Shown here piece after piece: positions 10,185 to 21,734 of a stretch of 64,000 nucleotides of DNA. The stretch is from Nitzschia sp. pyKryTriq1 (lineage: Eukaryota > Bacillariophyta > Bacillariophyceae > Bacillariales > Bacillariaceae), in contig OY101123.1 of assembly GCA_956465555.1 (NCBI GenBank), forward strand, positions 248,001 through 312,000, read 5' to 3'. The notes under the pieces were generated by a model. The model worked only from the letters and a program-made list of their open reading frames with translations, made no database searches and was not told the DNA's origin. The position numbers and the translations under genes were made by a program. Each line of letters starts with the position of its first letter. Position 1 is the first letter of the stretch.

Positions 10185-12075
10185 CTAGAGCGAGTCTACC
10201 TTGTCCAGAATTCCGCCAATCGCCCAATTCAAGTGGGCTCGAAGTTGTCTAGCAGCAGGAAGTCTCATATCCCGAGGCACTCCTACTCGATCTCTCATGT
10301 ACGTCAGGGACGCAACCACCGCAGAGGCAAACTCTCTTTTTCCACCTCCTCCTCCTCCTTTGGTGACTAAGATAGTGGCAGCGCCCTCCAATTCTTTTTG
10401 GTGGGCGTCGGTTCCATCAAGCAACGCCATGCAAACCAATCGCATCATGTGATCGACCGACGGTTGAACCGCGTCGCTCGGGGTAGCATTCGGATCGCTC
10501 AAGGGAGCACCATAACTTGGGAAGCCTTTCTTCCCGGCGCCTCGAGCGGCAAATTTGACTATCGCCTCGTAATTTCCACTGACACGTTCTACCGCTTCCC
10601 TGCGGGCCGCATCTTCGTCGCCCGCCCATTCCCAGTCCGGTTCCACGCCTCCGTTGTGAGGTTGTAACGGCAGCTCCCACGAGCCTTGCGTTCCATCCAA
10701 CCTTCTCACACCATTGATAGCATCTTCATAGGCTTCTCCACCTGGCTCCGAAACACATCCACCTAGTTGGGGTGGCAGATCCCAACAATGGGTGTAGTAA
10801 TCACTTTTGGTGAGTTGATAGGACGGCAACGTTTCCATGGCATCAAACCATGCATTGATAAGGGGGTAGTCGGTTGGTTCTCCCTTGACGACTCGCATTT
10901 GAAAGCCTTTGTAGAATAATAGAGAAGCCGCCATTCGTTCCAAAAACGACGAGAACTGAACATCGACAATCGTGATATCCTTTCCCAAAAAGAAGGGACC
11001 CTCCGGAACCTCTTTCAATGCCTTCTCCACTACTTGCAGAGTTTCGATAAAGTTCCGTTTGGCTTGTGCTCCACCCCCTGTCAACCAATACATCCATGCC
11101 GAAAAGAGCTGCCGTTCCAGTCTCAAGTACTCTTGAGCCTTGGCTTTTAAAAAGGAATCATTGGGAGGAGGAGACATGCTCTTGTGCTTGGGAAAGAGAT
11201 CTTCCAAGGCAAACAAAATATCATTGGACTGTCGCAAGGTCGTTCCATCAATAGTGGCCACGGGAATTTGTCCACCAGGTTGTAAGCGTTTGAAAGAGTC
11301 TGGTTTTTCTCCGTAGCATCGCATCTTGAAAATTCAAAATGGATCATACAAAGGATCATGAATGCGAAATGCGAGATGATTGATTCAAAGAGTTAGTACG
11401 AGGAGAAGAGTACAGGTACACGTAGCTTCTGCTACTTACATTAATCTTTTCGACTCGGTATGGAATCCGTTTCTCTTCCAACGTCAGCCATACTTTCTGA
11501 CAATACGGACACCAAGAGGCCGAGTCGCGGTAAAACGTGACCCGAATGTCCTTTTCTTGATTGGATTCATCAAAGAGTCGAATTTTGTGCATAGGACTGC
11601 CTGTCACTCCGTATCCCATGACAAGATTGGCGCGAAAGTTTCGTTCCTCGTCCGTAGTCATTTTGGATTCCAAATGCGTTCTCACTGTCGTCCAGTCGGC
11701 GAGTACCAAATTGGATAGCGCCTCGTTGACTGGTTGAGCCGTGTCTGGAGTCGCATTAGCCGACGATGATTTATCAAAGAGGGAAGACATCATCTCGAGT
11801 GGATTTCCGTTGAACATGTACTGTCTCGTGGAACCGGATCGTTGCTGCTGTGACGAGGCTGGACTGGTGGAGTACGTGTGCGTCGCCGCTGTGGAAGTTG
11901 GGGAGCCAGGAGAGTTCTGGAGACTATTGCTGGTGCTGGTGCTGGTGCTGGTGCAAGTAATTCCTCTGCTTGTCGAAGCAGGCCGAAGTGCCGAAAGAGC
12001 CGACGGAGCGAATCCAAGAACAGCAATCAAGGGAGCAGCCGACGACAACAGCAACAGGACCTTGTCGTGCTTCAT
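10185..12075 (-). CDS. Glutathione S-transferase-like protein, plastid-targeted, with C-terminal extension
   Basis: Two exons, 12075-11440 and 11324-10185, join in phase 0 (GTAAGT donor, TTTTCAAG acceptor) to about 591 residues, more than twice the usual GST length. The N-terminus has a signal peptide then LGFAPSALS, an ASAFAP-like plastid site. A long Ser/Thr-rich linker leads to a thioredoxin fold beginning RVTFYRDSASWCPYCQKVW; the CPYC motif sits at its active-site position. After the join come IPVATIDG and LRQSNDILFALE, the glutathione-binding cis-Pro and SND segments. An all-helical C-domain follows (EGPFFLGKDITIVDVQFSSFLER). The last 200 residues, including ANWAIGGIL-like helices, are outside the standard GST fold and unassigned. 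A role in glutathione-dependent redox or detoxification in the plastid is inferred. Confidence 0.82.
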
Positions 12076-13058
12076 ATTCGGTCCGATGGTTTAAAAGTAA
12101 TTACTACCAGTATCTCCTTCAGAAATGAACTGCAACATATGCAACCCATCCTGCTCTCTCATCTCCCGACCCCCATGGTCGTTTTGGGTTTCCTGTTCGA
12201 GGGAATGCTGACGTGTGCAAACTTTTACGGTCGGATGGATCCTTGTGGTAAAAAGGATTCGTGACGGGACTGAAACGGTCTTTCTCAAGTCTCAGTATCT
12301 TAATAGCAGAGCAATGAAATATGAAGTCGAGCGTGACGTTGTTTTGATGGATGAAGAATGAATGGACGACAACTCCTCACAACGACGACTCCTCATCTCA
12401 ATCAACAAACCATCCCATGATGAAAGGATGCCGTGAGCTCTACCAATACCGGAATGCTGATGGAGCTTTCTTTGGGCCGTCTCGACTACTACTACTCCTA
12501 GCAGCCTCCTCGTCCAGAACAAGTCATCTTGAACATGCCAGACCAAAGTACATCCGTACGGTCAGCGATGCAATCACTTCGTCGTGGAGCCGTCGTGGCC
12601 ATCATTCTTCTTCTGACGAGCTGTCGTCTCCCCAGCGCACGGTCGCTTGTTTTGCTTTAAGGAGACGATTGTTCTTCGGCCATCCGGTTTTGGAACCCTT
12701 GAACTTCTCGGGGATCATAGACTGTCTCAGAGAGTCTTAGAATGAATCTCTGGGTCGTGATCGAAACGTGCGTCGTGCGTGATCGTGCGTAATTGCGAAC
12801 GCTGGTCGCGTCCGTCCGTCGTTCCGTGGACGTTCGATGTAGATATTCGAACAGCAATCTCCAAAAAATGGTACCATAATACCATATTACCCAGCATAGC
12901 CACCGAACCTTTTCGCCTTTCGTATCGAAAACACGCCATCCATCATCGTCAGAAATGGAGTATCCAACGCATGGATATGATTTCGATGAAAGCGAAGATC
13001 CTTCTGGGCACGTCTCATAAATTGTTTTGCAGCCTCATCCTCATCAAATACCTAAACC
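12076..13058. other. Divergent intergenic region, no gene seen
   Basis: About 980 bp between the GST-like gene (-) and the FNT gene (+). Open frames on both strands (for example 12351-12740 and 12779-13174) overlap each other and lack domain-like composition. It should hold two promoters; a CCAAT-poor, AT-rich stretch lies just before the FNT start. Confidence 0.5.
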
Positions 13059-14120
13059 ATGTTCAAATACAACAGCTTTCTCTTTCTTGCGCTTCTTGCT
13101 TGTGCAAGCGAGGCTTTCCAAGCGCCCAAGCCTGCAGCCAAGGCCGTGGCTTCTCTGGATGCCAGTTATATTGAACGGGTGCTGGAATGGCCTGATATGT
13201 TGGAGGTTTCCCCGTCACCGTCAAGATATTCTGAACAGCGGGTCGCTACTACTACGATGAGTAAGAACGAGCAGGCTATGATCGCCGCCCAGTCTGCCAC
13301 TTACGCTCCCCAACTCGACCTTTCGAAGGTGTCTAATCTTCAAACTCCAGCCGAGGCATTCGAAAGTCTTGTGCAAAAGGGAGAATACAATGCAGCTGCC
13401 AGCAATGTTAAGACTATCTTCTCGTCTGTGCTGGGCGGATGTTATGTCGGTATGGGAGCCATGGTATCTCTAGCGGTCGCTGGAAACGCCCCAGGACTGG
13501 CCGAAGCCGATCCAGGTCTACAAAAGTTGCTCTTCGGAGCACTGTTCCCAGTGAACTTGCTCTTGGCCCTCCAATGTGGTGGCCAATTATTCACTGGCAA
13601 TACTGCCAATATGATGGCGGCTGTTTGCGAAGGCCGTGCCAACTTGAGCGACATGGCTCGATCTCTGAGTCTTTCATGGATCGGCAACTTTGTCGGATGC
13701 GCTACGTTCGCCGTAGCCTGCAAGTACGCTGGTGTTCTCGAGGGTGGAGCAGGACATCTCGCTGAAACGATGTTGATCACCAAGACAAGCTACGAATTGG
13801 GCCCCCTTCTCGTCAAGGCCATGTTCTGCAACTGGTTGGTTTGTCTAGCTGTGTTTTTGAGCATGCAAGCCAAGGACATGACTGGAAAGTACCTCTCGAT
13901 CTGGTTGCCTGTCTCGACCTTTGTCAGTATTGGCTTTGAACATTCGGTCGCCAACATGTTTCTTCTTCCCGCTGGATTGATGAGTACTAGCGATATTACC
14001 ATCGAGACAGCCCTTGTGCACAACTTGATTCCCGTGACAATAGGCAATGCCATCTCGGGATCTTTGCTTGTCGGTGCAGCCATGTCATTCATGTACGGCA
14101 AGTTGGGGGAAGACCAATAA
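13059..14120 (+). CDS. NAR1: Formate/nitrite transporter, plastid-targeted (NAR1 type)
   Basis: FNT proteins form pentameric channels for small monovalent anions. In algae the NAR1 members bring nitrite into the plastid for nitrite reductase. The 353-residue protein starts with a signal peptide and EAF|QAP (residues 18-23), an almost ideal diatom plastid cleavage motif. The FNT fold is clear: VLGGCYVGMGAM, the LFTGNTANMM signature at 177-186, a second half with FVSIGFEHSVANMF and the closing NLIPVTIGNAISGSLLVG. Six membrane helices can be followed. No intron. The start at 13059 is the first ATG and gives the intact presequence. Substrate (nitrite rather than formate) is inferred from the plastid targeting. 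Neighbouring genes do not form a nitrogen cluster. Confidence 0.9.
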   Translation: MFKYNSFLFLALLACASEAFQAPKPAAKAVASLDASYIERVLEWPDMLEVSPSPSRYSEQRVATTTMSKNEQAMIAAQSATYAPQLDLSKVSNLQTPAEAFESLVQKGEYNAAASNVKTIFSSVLGGCYVGMGAMVSLAVAGNAPGLAEADPGLQKLLFGALFPVNLLLALQCGGQLFTGNTANMMAAVCEGRANLSDMARSLSLSWIGNFVGCATFAVACKYAGVLEGGAGHLAETMLITKTSYELGPLLVKAMFCNWLVCLAVFLSMQAKDMTGKYLSIWLPVSTFVSIGFEHSVANMFLLPAGLMSTSDITIETALVHNLIPVTIGNAISGSLLVGAAMSFMYGKLGEDQ

Positions 14121-14506
14121 AAGCTTTTGAGACCAAAATCGTAAACGTAATGTACACTACTCATGTTAACTTTTAACATCCACTGCTCGTCCTGGACATT
14201 ACACTGTTTTTCAATCATCTTTAGTTCCAATATTTTCCCTCTCGCGGCATCTCCATGATCCATGGACGCTAATAAATGATTGATCTCGTCTACAGTAGTA
14301 CGAACGATGAAATGGTTGACTACTAAAAGCTTCCTACTTTCTTCTGTTTTTGAATATCTTATTTGAGTTCAAATGTATGTAATGGAGTGAATGATGTCCC
14401 TCTACCGGAACGCGTGCTCTTACTCTTTGCTTACTTGCAGTACCAGTACAGCAATCACCACACGGTACTGCTACGATCTTGCGTGTATTTTGCTTGATTA
14501 GACTGC
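14121..14506. other. Convergent 3' spacer, nothing else seen
   Basis: 386 bp between the ends of the FNT (+) and LRR (-) genes. AT-rich, no ORF or repeat of note. Confidence 0.6.
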
Positions 14507-16892
14507 TTAATTCACATCACGGCACAAGGTACAACATTTCGGTTCGCAATTGTATCCAAGACCACGACGCTTGTCCACACAATCCACAATGAATTGACGC
14601 AGGACGTCCTTGGTGAGTTCGCACAACGTATTGGGAATTGTTCCCCCCAATTTGTTGCCTTCGGCCATGAGTTGTTCCAGTTGTGCCATGCGTCCCCAAG
14701 AATCCGGAAGGTTGCCTGTAAATTGGTTCTTTTGAATTTGCAAACGAGTCATATTCCACAACAATCCAAGCTCAGACGGCAGAGGACCTTCGAGACGGTT
14801 ATCATTGACCCCAAGGTAAACTGTAAAGAGACAACGAATACAAACGGAACTGCTGGTGAGTACGCCCGGGGACATTCGATCGGTCGCACCCTTTGAATAT
14901 CTCACTTACACAAATTCGTCAATAGTCCAAATTCCGTCATGAGAGTCCCTTGGAAGTTATTGTATCCGAGTTCGAGACGGACCAAATTGGAAAGCAGCGC
15001 AATCTCGGTCGGAATGCTTCCTCCCACACCAGACCCTGCCACCCGGAGATCGTTCAAATTCCACAACAATCCAAAATAGGTAGGGATCGTTCCGTACATT
15101 AAGTTTTCCGTCATTCCCACTTGTTGGAGGGCATCCATACGGCCCATTTCTGATGGGATTCGTCCCGAAAACGAGTTGGCATTGATGCGGAAGAATTTGA
15201 GATTCTTGAGGTTTCCAATTTCGGTAGGAATCCATTGCTTAAAGTTGTTGAATCCCAGATTGAGATCTGTCAAGGTGGAGACGGCGCCAATTTCCGAGAC
15301 GAGCGATCCATCAAAGAAATTGGTTTCCAGCCGCAACGCTTCGAGTTTAGTCGCCATGGCCACATCGGTGGGGATACTTCCTCGCATCCGATTGGCGTAC
15401 AAACGCAATTCTTTCAAACGTGGCATGTAAAAGAGCTGCGTGGGAATTGTTCCGGTCAAGTGGGTACGAGAAATGGAAATGGCAGCCAAACCATCCATGG
15501 CAACGATTTCCGTAGGAATCTATAATAGAAAGTAGGGATAAGCGAATCGAAGCGATAGCAGGGAAGGTGTGAGTTGTAAGTTTGGCAAGTTCCAGAGAAG
15601 ATACCGCCCACCATCAGTAGCATCACTATCATCCACATGATTACGGTGCAGTAGGAGTAGAGTAGAGTAGCGCACAGTTCAGTACGTACCAGTCCAAAAA
15701 TGTTGTTGGTATCCAAAGCAAACGAGTTGACTGTATCACGGTTGTTACACTGGACACCCAGCCAGAGGCACTCATTGAGTTCTCCCAGCCACTCATCGTC
15801 ATAATCCCAAATGGTTCCATTGAGGCCAAAGTACGAAGTGGCCAGGGCAAATCGTTGTCGGGGTTCTCCCGCATCCCGATTGTCTCCCGCCGCCAACCAA
15901 ATCAAGGCCATGTTGGCCGGATCACAGGAATTGGCGGGCAAGGTGTGGTCGGCATCGTAAAACTTGAAAAACATGCGATCAATGATCAATTGACGCATCT
16001 GGCCAACGTCATCGGGAATGACAGTGATTTCTCCATCGCAATTGCATTGATCCCAAACATTGGCAAAGCCAGGTTGATCATCAAAGTCACAATTGTTGTC
16101 GACAGGAGCCATCTCTGTGGTGGTGACGCCCGGAGCTAGGATGATATCATCGTCATAGTAGTAATCATCATCCGTCTCATCCACAAAGGGCGCAAAGGTC
16201 GGCGCCGGAGTATCTTCCACTGTATCGTTGTCTTTCATAGTCAACAAGAAGACGATCAAGAGAATGATCAAAATCAAGAGACAGCACAAGAGAATCAAAC
16301 AGCAACACCAGGCACGTCGACGGCGCGCCCGGCGGCGACGCTCTTCCTCATCTTCATCGTAATACTCTTCTTCCGGTTCATCACCGGCGTAATAGTCTCC
16401 CGGCATCATGGGCTCTTGTTCGCTTTCAAAGTCGTCATAATCTTCGTCCGGGTCATAGTCATACTCCGGCTCATCTTCGATCCTTTCATCGTAGGCCATC
16501 ATGCCCTGTCCCGTATCGAGATTGGCGTCATAGGGCTGATCGGCATACGGTGCGGGTTCCTCTTCTTCATCACCTTCATCTTCATCGTCATACTCATCAT
16601 CATAGCCTTCTTCTCCTTCTCCTTCTTCATCATCGTCTTCATCATCCTCATCTCCCTCTTCTTGATCGTGCGTTGCATCTTCATCGTAGGTTTGATCTTC
16701 ATCACCGTACGTTTGATCTTCTTGCCCCGTATACTGAGTTCCATCTTCATAATACGTGGTATCCTCCTCACCACCTTCGGTGTATTGATCCTCACCGCCT
16801 TCACCTCGACCACCACCACCCTGTGGATCCGTGTAGTAGGTATCGGCGGCAAAGGTATCTCCGTCCGTAGTACTGTATTGGGATTGAGACAT
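14507..16892 (-). CDS. Single-pass leucine-rich repeat membrane protein with acidic N-terminal domain
   Basis: Three exons join by phase: 16892-15690, 15519-14910 and 14820-14507, about 708 residues. The first 190 residues are highly acidic, with many Asp-Glu-Tyr runs, and are probably cytoplasmic. A basic RRRRARRRR stretch then precedes a Cys/Leu-rich membrane helix (about 195-218). The outer part has a capping region with WLGVQC and GTIWDYDDEWL, then about ten LRRs of the plant-like type (LxxLRLxxNxFxGxIPxE) and a Cys-rich C-cap (CEPKCCTLC). The order acidic tail, helix, LRR is the layout of the expanded LRR family described in pennate diatoms, often proposed as adhesion or signalling receptors. 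No kinase is present. The introns fall between LRR units. Ligand unknown. Confidence 0.85.
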
Positions 16893-18458
16893 GATGATAC
16901 TGCTGCTCTTGCTGTGCTGCTACTGGTATTAGTACCTGAAGGAGCTCAAGAATGAATGGATCTACTACTAGTAGAGTAGAGCAGAGTACCGTAGAGAAAA
17001 AGTATATCCGACGCGCGTGCTGAGTATAATAACTTGCACGATCGAACGGCACTTCCTTCCTTCCTTCCTTCAAGACAACAAAAAGAAAGTCAACAACAAC
17101 AACCACAGGACAACTGAAGCGATGATTGACTCTCTCCTGATTTCAACACAGGATATGCTTTCTGGATGCTTGCCGGATGACTTAATGGTTAGTCTTCCGT
17201 ACCCCTGCTTGCCTGCTCCACTCGGGTAGAGTACTAAAGGTACCGTAGCTGGAGGGAGTATAGAGAGGCGCGGTGCGGTGGATCGAAAGCAACAGAGGGA
17301 TAGAAAGAGGAGCGCGCGAAAACGCACCGACACACAAAGCTCATCATGGTATCTCTCATCTCGCGTCCCGCCTCATCGATACCGGTGGATGCTGCGAAGC
17401 AAAAGCGGGACCGACAAAAGCACCGCCGCGGATCGTGCAGAAATGACTCTTTGGGCAAGATTTATGGCCTCGCGGTCATTACCAGGTACCGGCATGTTCA
17501 GTGTGACAGCCAGCGGGCCACGCCACCGAAGTCGTTATTCTGTAGACTTTGTACCACAAGCTACGTGTTCTGACAACATCCCCAAGTATTAAGGGGATGG
17601 TATCAGACCCCTAACCCCTAATAAAATAGTTATTTACTTTATCATAGAGGTCCCTCCTTTTGTTTCCCCTTCCACCGATCCCATCCCCGGTATCACCGGG
17701 ATCGAACAGATCAACCCGCATCCCGGGATGAGATCATCAAAGCCTATTCGACTTTAATGACAAGCGGAAGCGCCCATTCTCCTCCCATTGGCCCAGGCTC
17801 CTCGCCCACCACAAGACAGGCGAACTGAGTTATTCCTGTCCGAAGTATCAGACCATGGGCAAGTGCCCAGCTAAGTGCAAGCCTGGTGCGCACTGCCCTA
17901 GCAACAAACTGCCAAAAGAGGCCCGGGAAAACTTCCAACCCCTCCCTGGCTGGCCCAAGCCGTTTCACGGATCAATGGTGCGACTGAGCCAGTACCAGAG
18001 AAGCTATCAGCATGTTTCTCCACCGCACCAGCTGACTTACAGTTCAACGCTGAACTTCTGGCGAGAGTGGAGTGCGACTTGGACAAACTGATCCGTAACC
18101 ATACGGACACTACTACAATGGGATATGGAAAGGAGTTCTAGGCCAACGAATTATTCCACTACCAATACTATACCATCGGTCTACAGCGTCCGAGAGAGTT
18201 GAGGGTTTGTTGTCGCGTCGCAAGATGCTTCGATTCGATTGAGTCAATCTTGTCATTTTTATTATTGCGTGTTGAAGACGCGCGATCTTTCGACACATGT
18301 ATTTTATTATTCTATGCGCTCTGTCTTCGACGATGACGCGACGATGATGTGTTGAAGACAGCAATCATCATCGAAGCATCAGAATCACCGTGTCACAGCA
18401 CACACCCCATATGTCGATGAAGCATCATAATAGCTGATGATCCCACAAAGAAACCAGC
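16893..18458. other. Long intergenic region with possible decayed retroelement trace
   Basis: About 1.57 kb without an accepted gene. Near 17598 lies TGGTATCAGA, the sequence used as an initiator-Met tRNA primer site by many Copia elements, followed at 17744-18090 by coding-like DNA with a Cys-rich segment (KCPAKCKPGAHC). No flanking repeat pair was found, so a retroelement fossil is only suspected. The part 18190-18450 has GATGA-type repeats and is probably the promoter of the next gene. Confidence 0.35.
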
Positions 18459-19675
18459 ATGATGATGAACATGATGATGATCCTCACGACTACTGCTTTG
18501 ACGATGACGACACGACTGCAAGGCTGCCACGGCTTGTTGGTACCCCTGCGACGACCAATATCATCTAATAGTGCCGGTACTGCTCATCGACAAAACCAAC
18601 GGCGACCTCTGACCATACTATCATCGTCCTCATCCAGCAGTGGCGCCGACAGTGGCAGTAATATGAAACAACCACAACAACGCGGAAAGTTACTCGTCCT
18701 GGGAGGAACGGGATTTTTGGGTCAAACCGTGTGTCGGCGGGCCCTTTTGGAAGGATATGCTATTACGTCACTGTCGCGACGAGGGCTTCCTCCTCCTACG
18801 GCATCCTCTTCGGAAGCTACTGCTTCGCCACTACTAAGCGGAAATATAGACTATCGTACCGGAGATGCTCGTCAAAAAGAAAGTATTGCGACCATTTTGG
18901 CCGAAGGAGGGTTTGTGGGTGAGTACAAGCGCTAGTCTTCATGACTGGTGGATTGTGGATTGTGGATTGTGATATGGATGTTGATCCTATTCGATGATTC
19001 CAATCAACTGCATACGTATCCATCTTATACAATACTTGTTCCTTGTCTCTACCTATGTACTGACTGTCTCGAAAAGGCGTCATTCATTGTATCGGTTTGT
19101 TGTTTGACGATGCAAGTGGACTCGGGGCCATGAATCGATTTGTATCGGGGAGTGGATCGTTGCCCGATGCCAACTCGACGTATGATAGCATCACTCGACT
19201 TTCGGCCTTTAATGCCATCGAAGCGACGGCCGATTATGTCAAACAACAACAAACACAACAACAAGCTGGTGATGGCGATAAGAATACAAGTACATTTCCC
19301 TTTGTCTTTACTTCAGCGGCGGAAGCGGGCTGGCCCGACGTACCGGGAGGTCCCCAAGTGGAACAGTTCTTGGCGCCCGAATGGTTACGTCGCTATCTTC
19401 AGGCCAAACGGGCTGTCGAGGCCAAACTGATGGAAATGCAAGAGCAATCATTATTACGACCCATCATTCCCCGACCATCTTTGATCTACAGCTTAGATCG
19501 ACCCGCTAGCTATCTACCGGTCGGCGCTTTTTTTGTGGGGAACCAAGTCGGTCTTCCCTTTGTCGACCGTCCCGTCACGGTCCAATCTTTGGCGACAGCC
19601 ATTGTAAGATCCATATCTCAACCTTCGGTTTCAGGAGTGTTACGGTATCCTCAGATTGATGAACTGAGCCAATAG
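18459..19675 (+). CDS. Atypical short-chain dehydrogenase, COQ11/NDUFA9-like
   Basis: Two exons, 18459-18918 and 19077-19675, join through a split Gly codon (GTGAGT donor, GAAAAG acceptor) to about 352 residues. The Rossmann start is textbook: KLLVLGGTGFLGQTVCRRALLEGY, with GGTGFLG binding NAD(P). After the join GVIHCIGLLF follows, then YDSITRLSAFNAIEA, and YLQAKRAVEAKL where the catalytic Tyr-Lys pair would lie, then IPRPSLIYS and FVGNQVGLPFVDRPV. This pattern matches the atypical SDR group of yeast Coq11 and plant relatives, tied to ubiquinone/plastoquinone biosynthesis complexes. The Met- and Thr-rich N-terminus may be an organelle leader. The first of several ATGs was used; the second or sixth Met would hardly change the protein. 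Confidence 0.75.
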
Positions 19676-19826
19676 TAATACGCACTCTAGTAGTATTCTT
19701 AAAGGACTAAAGAAGTGAATCTAGAACGCGAACGAATGATGCTTTGCTTTGTGGTCTATTAGACTAAGTAAATATACTATCATTTGTACCGAGTCTTGAG
19801 ATTCCAGCAGCAGCGTTCCTTGCTGT

Positions 19827-20763
19827 TTACTTCAAAACATGGTGAGCAAACATCGCTGGATTGAACCGAAGCATCCCAAATACTGTATCAAGGACAGAAT
19901 CTTCGTCGGGCTCCTCGTCGTTGTCGTTCGCGCGCATCTCATCAAGCGCAAAAATGAATCCACACGGAGAAGATGTCGGCCACTCGGAAAAAAGCTTCAA
20001 CGGTTCATCCAGATGGTCATGGGTCCATCGTTTTCCCTCCGACAACGCAAATTGGAATGCATTCATGCCATTGTTGTCGACCGCAAATGGAAGGGATTTA
20101 TCGTACTGCAAAAGAAACTCTATGCACGGGACCATGTGCTCCGCTTGTTGCACATGGTGCCGCGCCTCGTTCATCTCGTCGATTTTTTGAGCTGCCTCTT
20201 CCGAAATCGCGTCCTGGTGGGGGAAGAACATCATTATAAGAATTGCCACCTGGTCCGGCTCCAAAGCCCTGAAATGTTTATATGCCTTGCCATACTAAAC
20301 GCCACAGGTAGCCTCCATACAAGTTTTCCTTACTTGTAATGTGTAGAATCGGAGACCAAGCACTACACAGCAGCCTCAGCGATTCATTCGTAGCTTCCCG
20401 ATTCTTCATGACACTATGCAGCGGCGTCGTTATTGACCTCCCATCCTGTCGCTCTACTTTTTCAAACTCTGAACCTGGATCGTTTCGTTCCATTTTGGTC
20501 TTAAACGAAGGCAATAGATCCCGTCTATCGATTCCAACGCGTTTCGCTGTTTTCAGGATCATCTTTATTTTCTCTTGCCCCCTATTATTTGTGGGTGTAT
20601 TCGGTGTTCGAACCAAAGTGCTGGTGTAGATGCTGGAAAGGAAAAGAGGGTGATGCGGTGCGTCATGGTCGAGGCCTTTGAAGGAGACCTCCTCGGGTGG
20701 AAGGTTGAAGATGGGATTCCGCGCCACTGCTGGAAGACAATATGTACTCCTACTTGGTCTCAT
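19827..20763 (-). CDS. Ankyrin-repeat-like protein, probably two exons
   Basis: Exon 1 runs from the ATG at 20763 to about 20321 and exon 2 from 20268 to 19827. A TTG codon split over a GTATGG donor and TTTCAG acceptor keeps one frame; the intron would be only 52 bp, and a nearby GTAAGG donor gives a frame clash, so the join is tentative. The protein has ankyrin-like helices: TTPLHSVMKNREATNESLRLLCSAWSPIL-type repeat in exon 1 and CIEFLLQYDKSLPFAVDNNG / NAFQFALSEGK in exon 2. Such loose ankyrin proteins are common in diatoms; the partner is unknown. The start codon overlaps the 3' end of the next gene by 14 bp, so the real start may be internal. Confidence 0.5.
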
Positions 20764-21178
20764 CGGTCCATCGTTTTCCCTGAATCATTTCAGACCACAA
20801 ACGGAAATCTCCGCGAAATGAAAACAGGGGATATTGAAAGGTCGCTGGTTTGTTTCGTTCGATAAATGCATGAGAGATCCAGGCAAAGCCGTAGCCTGCC
20901 ACTAGACCCAGCCACAGTTTTTCGGGGGCGCCTTTGGCAACACAACCGACAGCAATGAACATACCCAGTGTCGTCCCGATAAAATGAAGGCGGCGAGTCC
21001 AAGCTTTGGAATGTTCTTTCAAATAGAACGGGTAGAATGCTTCGAAGGAGGAAAAGCGCTTGGAGGGCGGCGGCGGCGACGACGACGGTGAAGACATTGT
21101 GAGAGAAGAAGATGAGCAGTTCAGTGGAGGATGCAGAAGGTGAAAGAGATTCAAGGAGCAGAATAAAAGCAGAAACAT
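20750..21178 (-). CDS. Mpo1-like protein (DUF962), ER 2-hydroxy fatty acid dioxygenase family
   Basis: Yeast Mpo1 is an ER iron-dependent dioxygenase that alpha-oxidises 2-hydroxy fatty acids during phytosphingosine breakdown. The 142-residue frame shows the family's compact core: FYPFYLKEHSKAWTRRLHFIG with the first His pair, a membrane stretch GMFIAVGCVA, then GYGFAWISHAFIERNKPATFQYP with the second His and LFSFRGDFRLW. ATGs at 21178 and 21097 are both possible; the shorter form (115 residues) begins just before the Ser/Pro linker. It overlaps the start of the ankyrin-like gene by 14 bp on the same strand. Confidence 0.88.
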   Translation of the reverse strand: MFLLLFCSLNLFHLLHPPLNCSSSSLTMSSPSSSPPPPSKRFSSFEAFYPFYLKEHSKAWTRRLHFIGTTLGMFIAVGCVAKGAPEKLWLGLVAGYGFAWISHAFIERNKPATFQYPLFSFRGDFRLWSEMIQGKRWTDETK

Positions 21179-21734
21179 CGTCCAAGAAGGAAAAGAAAAA
21201 AGAAATCAAAGGGAATAACCCAAGAATACTGTAATATAGTGCGAACATAATAGGACGCGCAGAAGAGCGGGTCATTTTGAAGCGGTTTGAAGCGGTCGTT
21301 TCAGTCGAAAGTGACTTCCATGAAAAAGGGCAACTTTTGGGTGATGCTGGCAATATAAGATGTACAATAATAAGTCATCCGCTATTATTACGCTGCTCAT
21401 TGATGAAATTTCGACAGCTAGCTTGGATGTTTATGAACGTACCGTTGCACAAGCTGGTCTTTTTTCGTGACTATGGCAAGATGCGACTTGGCTGAAAATA
21501 TATGTCGTGGGCCTTTTTGTCCAAGGCGTGATGGCGGGAATTCTGTCAAATGTGTATCGAGGTATTAGGTCTCGCGTTGTATGCTTCACCTCCGAAACAT
21601 GTTGACTGGCCCATACTTTTTGGAGGCATTCTCAATCAATCATTTGAACGTTACGTTATTTCCCTGCATGCGGCGCGTGTGAGCAGTTCCAATGGACCAG
21701 TTGTCGAATGGTGAAGGCAATTTAAGGTTTGATC
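21179..21734. other. Intergenic, nothing recognised
   Basis: About 550 bp between the Mpo1-like gene and the Tim44-like stretch. No gene, repeat or clear regulatory site was seen beyond scattered AT-rich tracts. Confidence 0.5.

Noticed and set aside
12351-13058. Overlapping small frames between the GST-like and FNT genes
   Set aside because: Short, overlapping on both strands, no motif.
16416-16955. Forward frame of 179 codons over the LRR gene start
   Set aside because: Ile/Phe/Val-rich antisense of the Asp/Glu-rich domain; the reverse LRR gene explains the DNA.
17590-18110. TGGTATCAGA primer-site-like sequence followed by a Cys-rich frame, suggesting a Copia element
   Set aside because: No repeat pair at the ends and no recognisable polymerase, protease or integrase. 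Kept only as a suspected fossil in the spacer entry.
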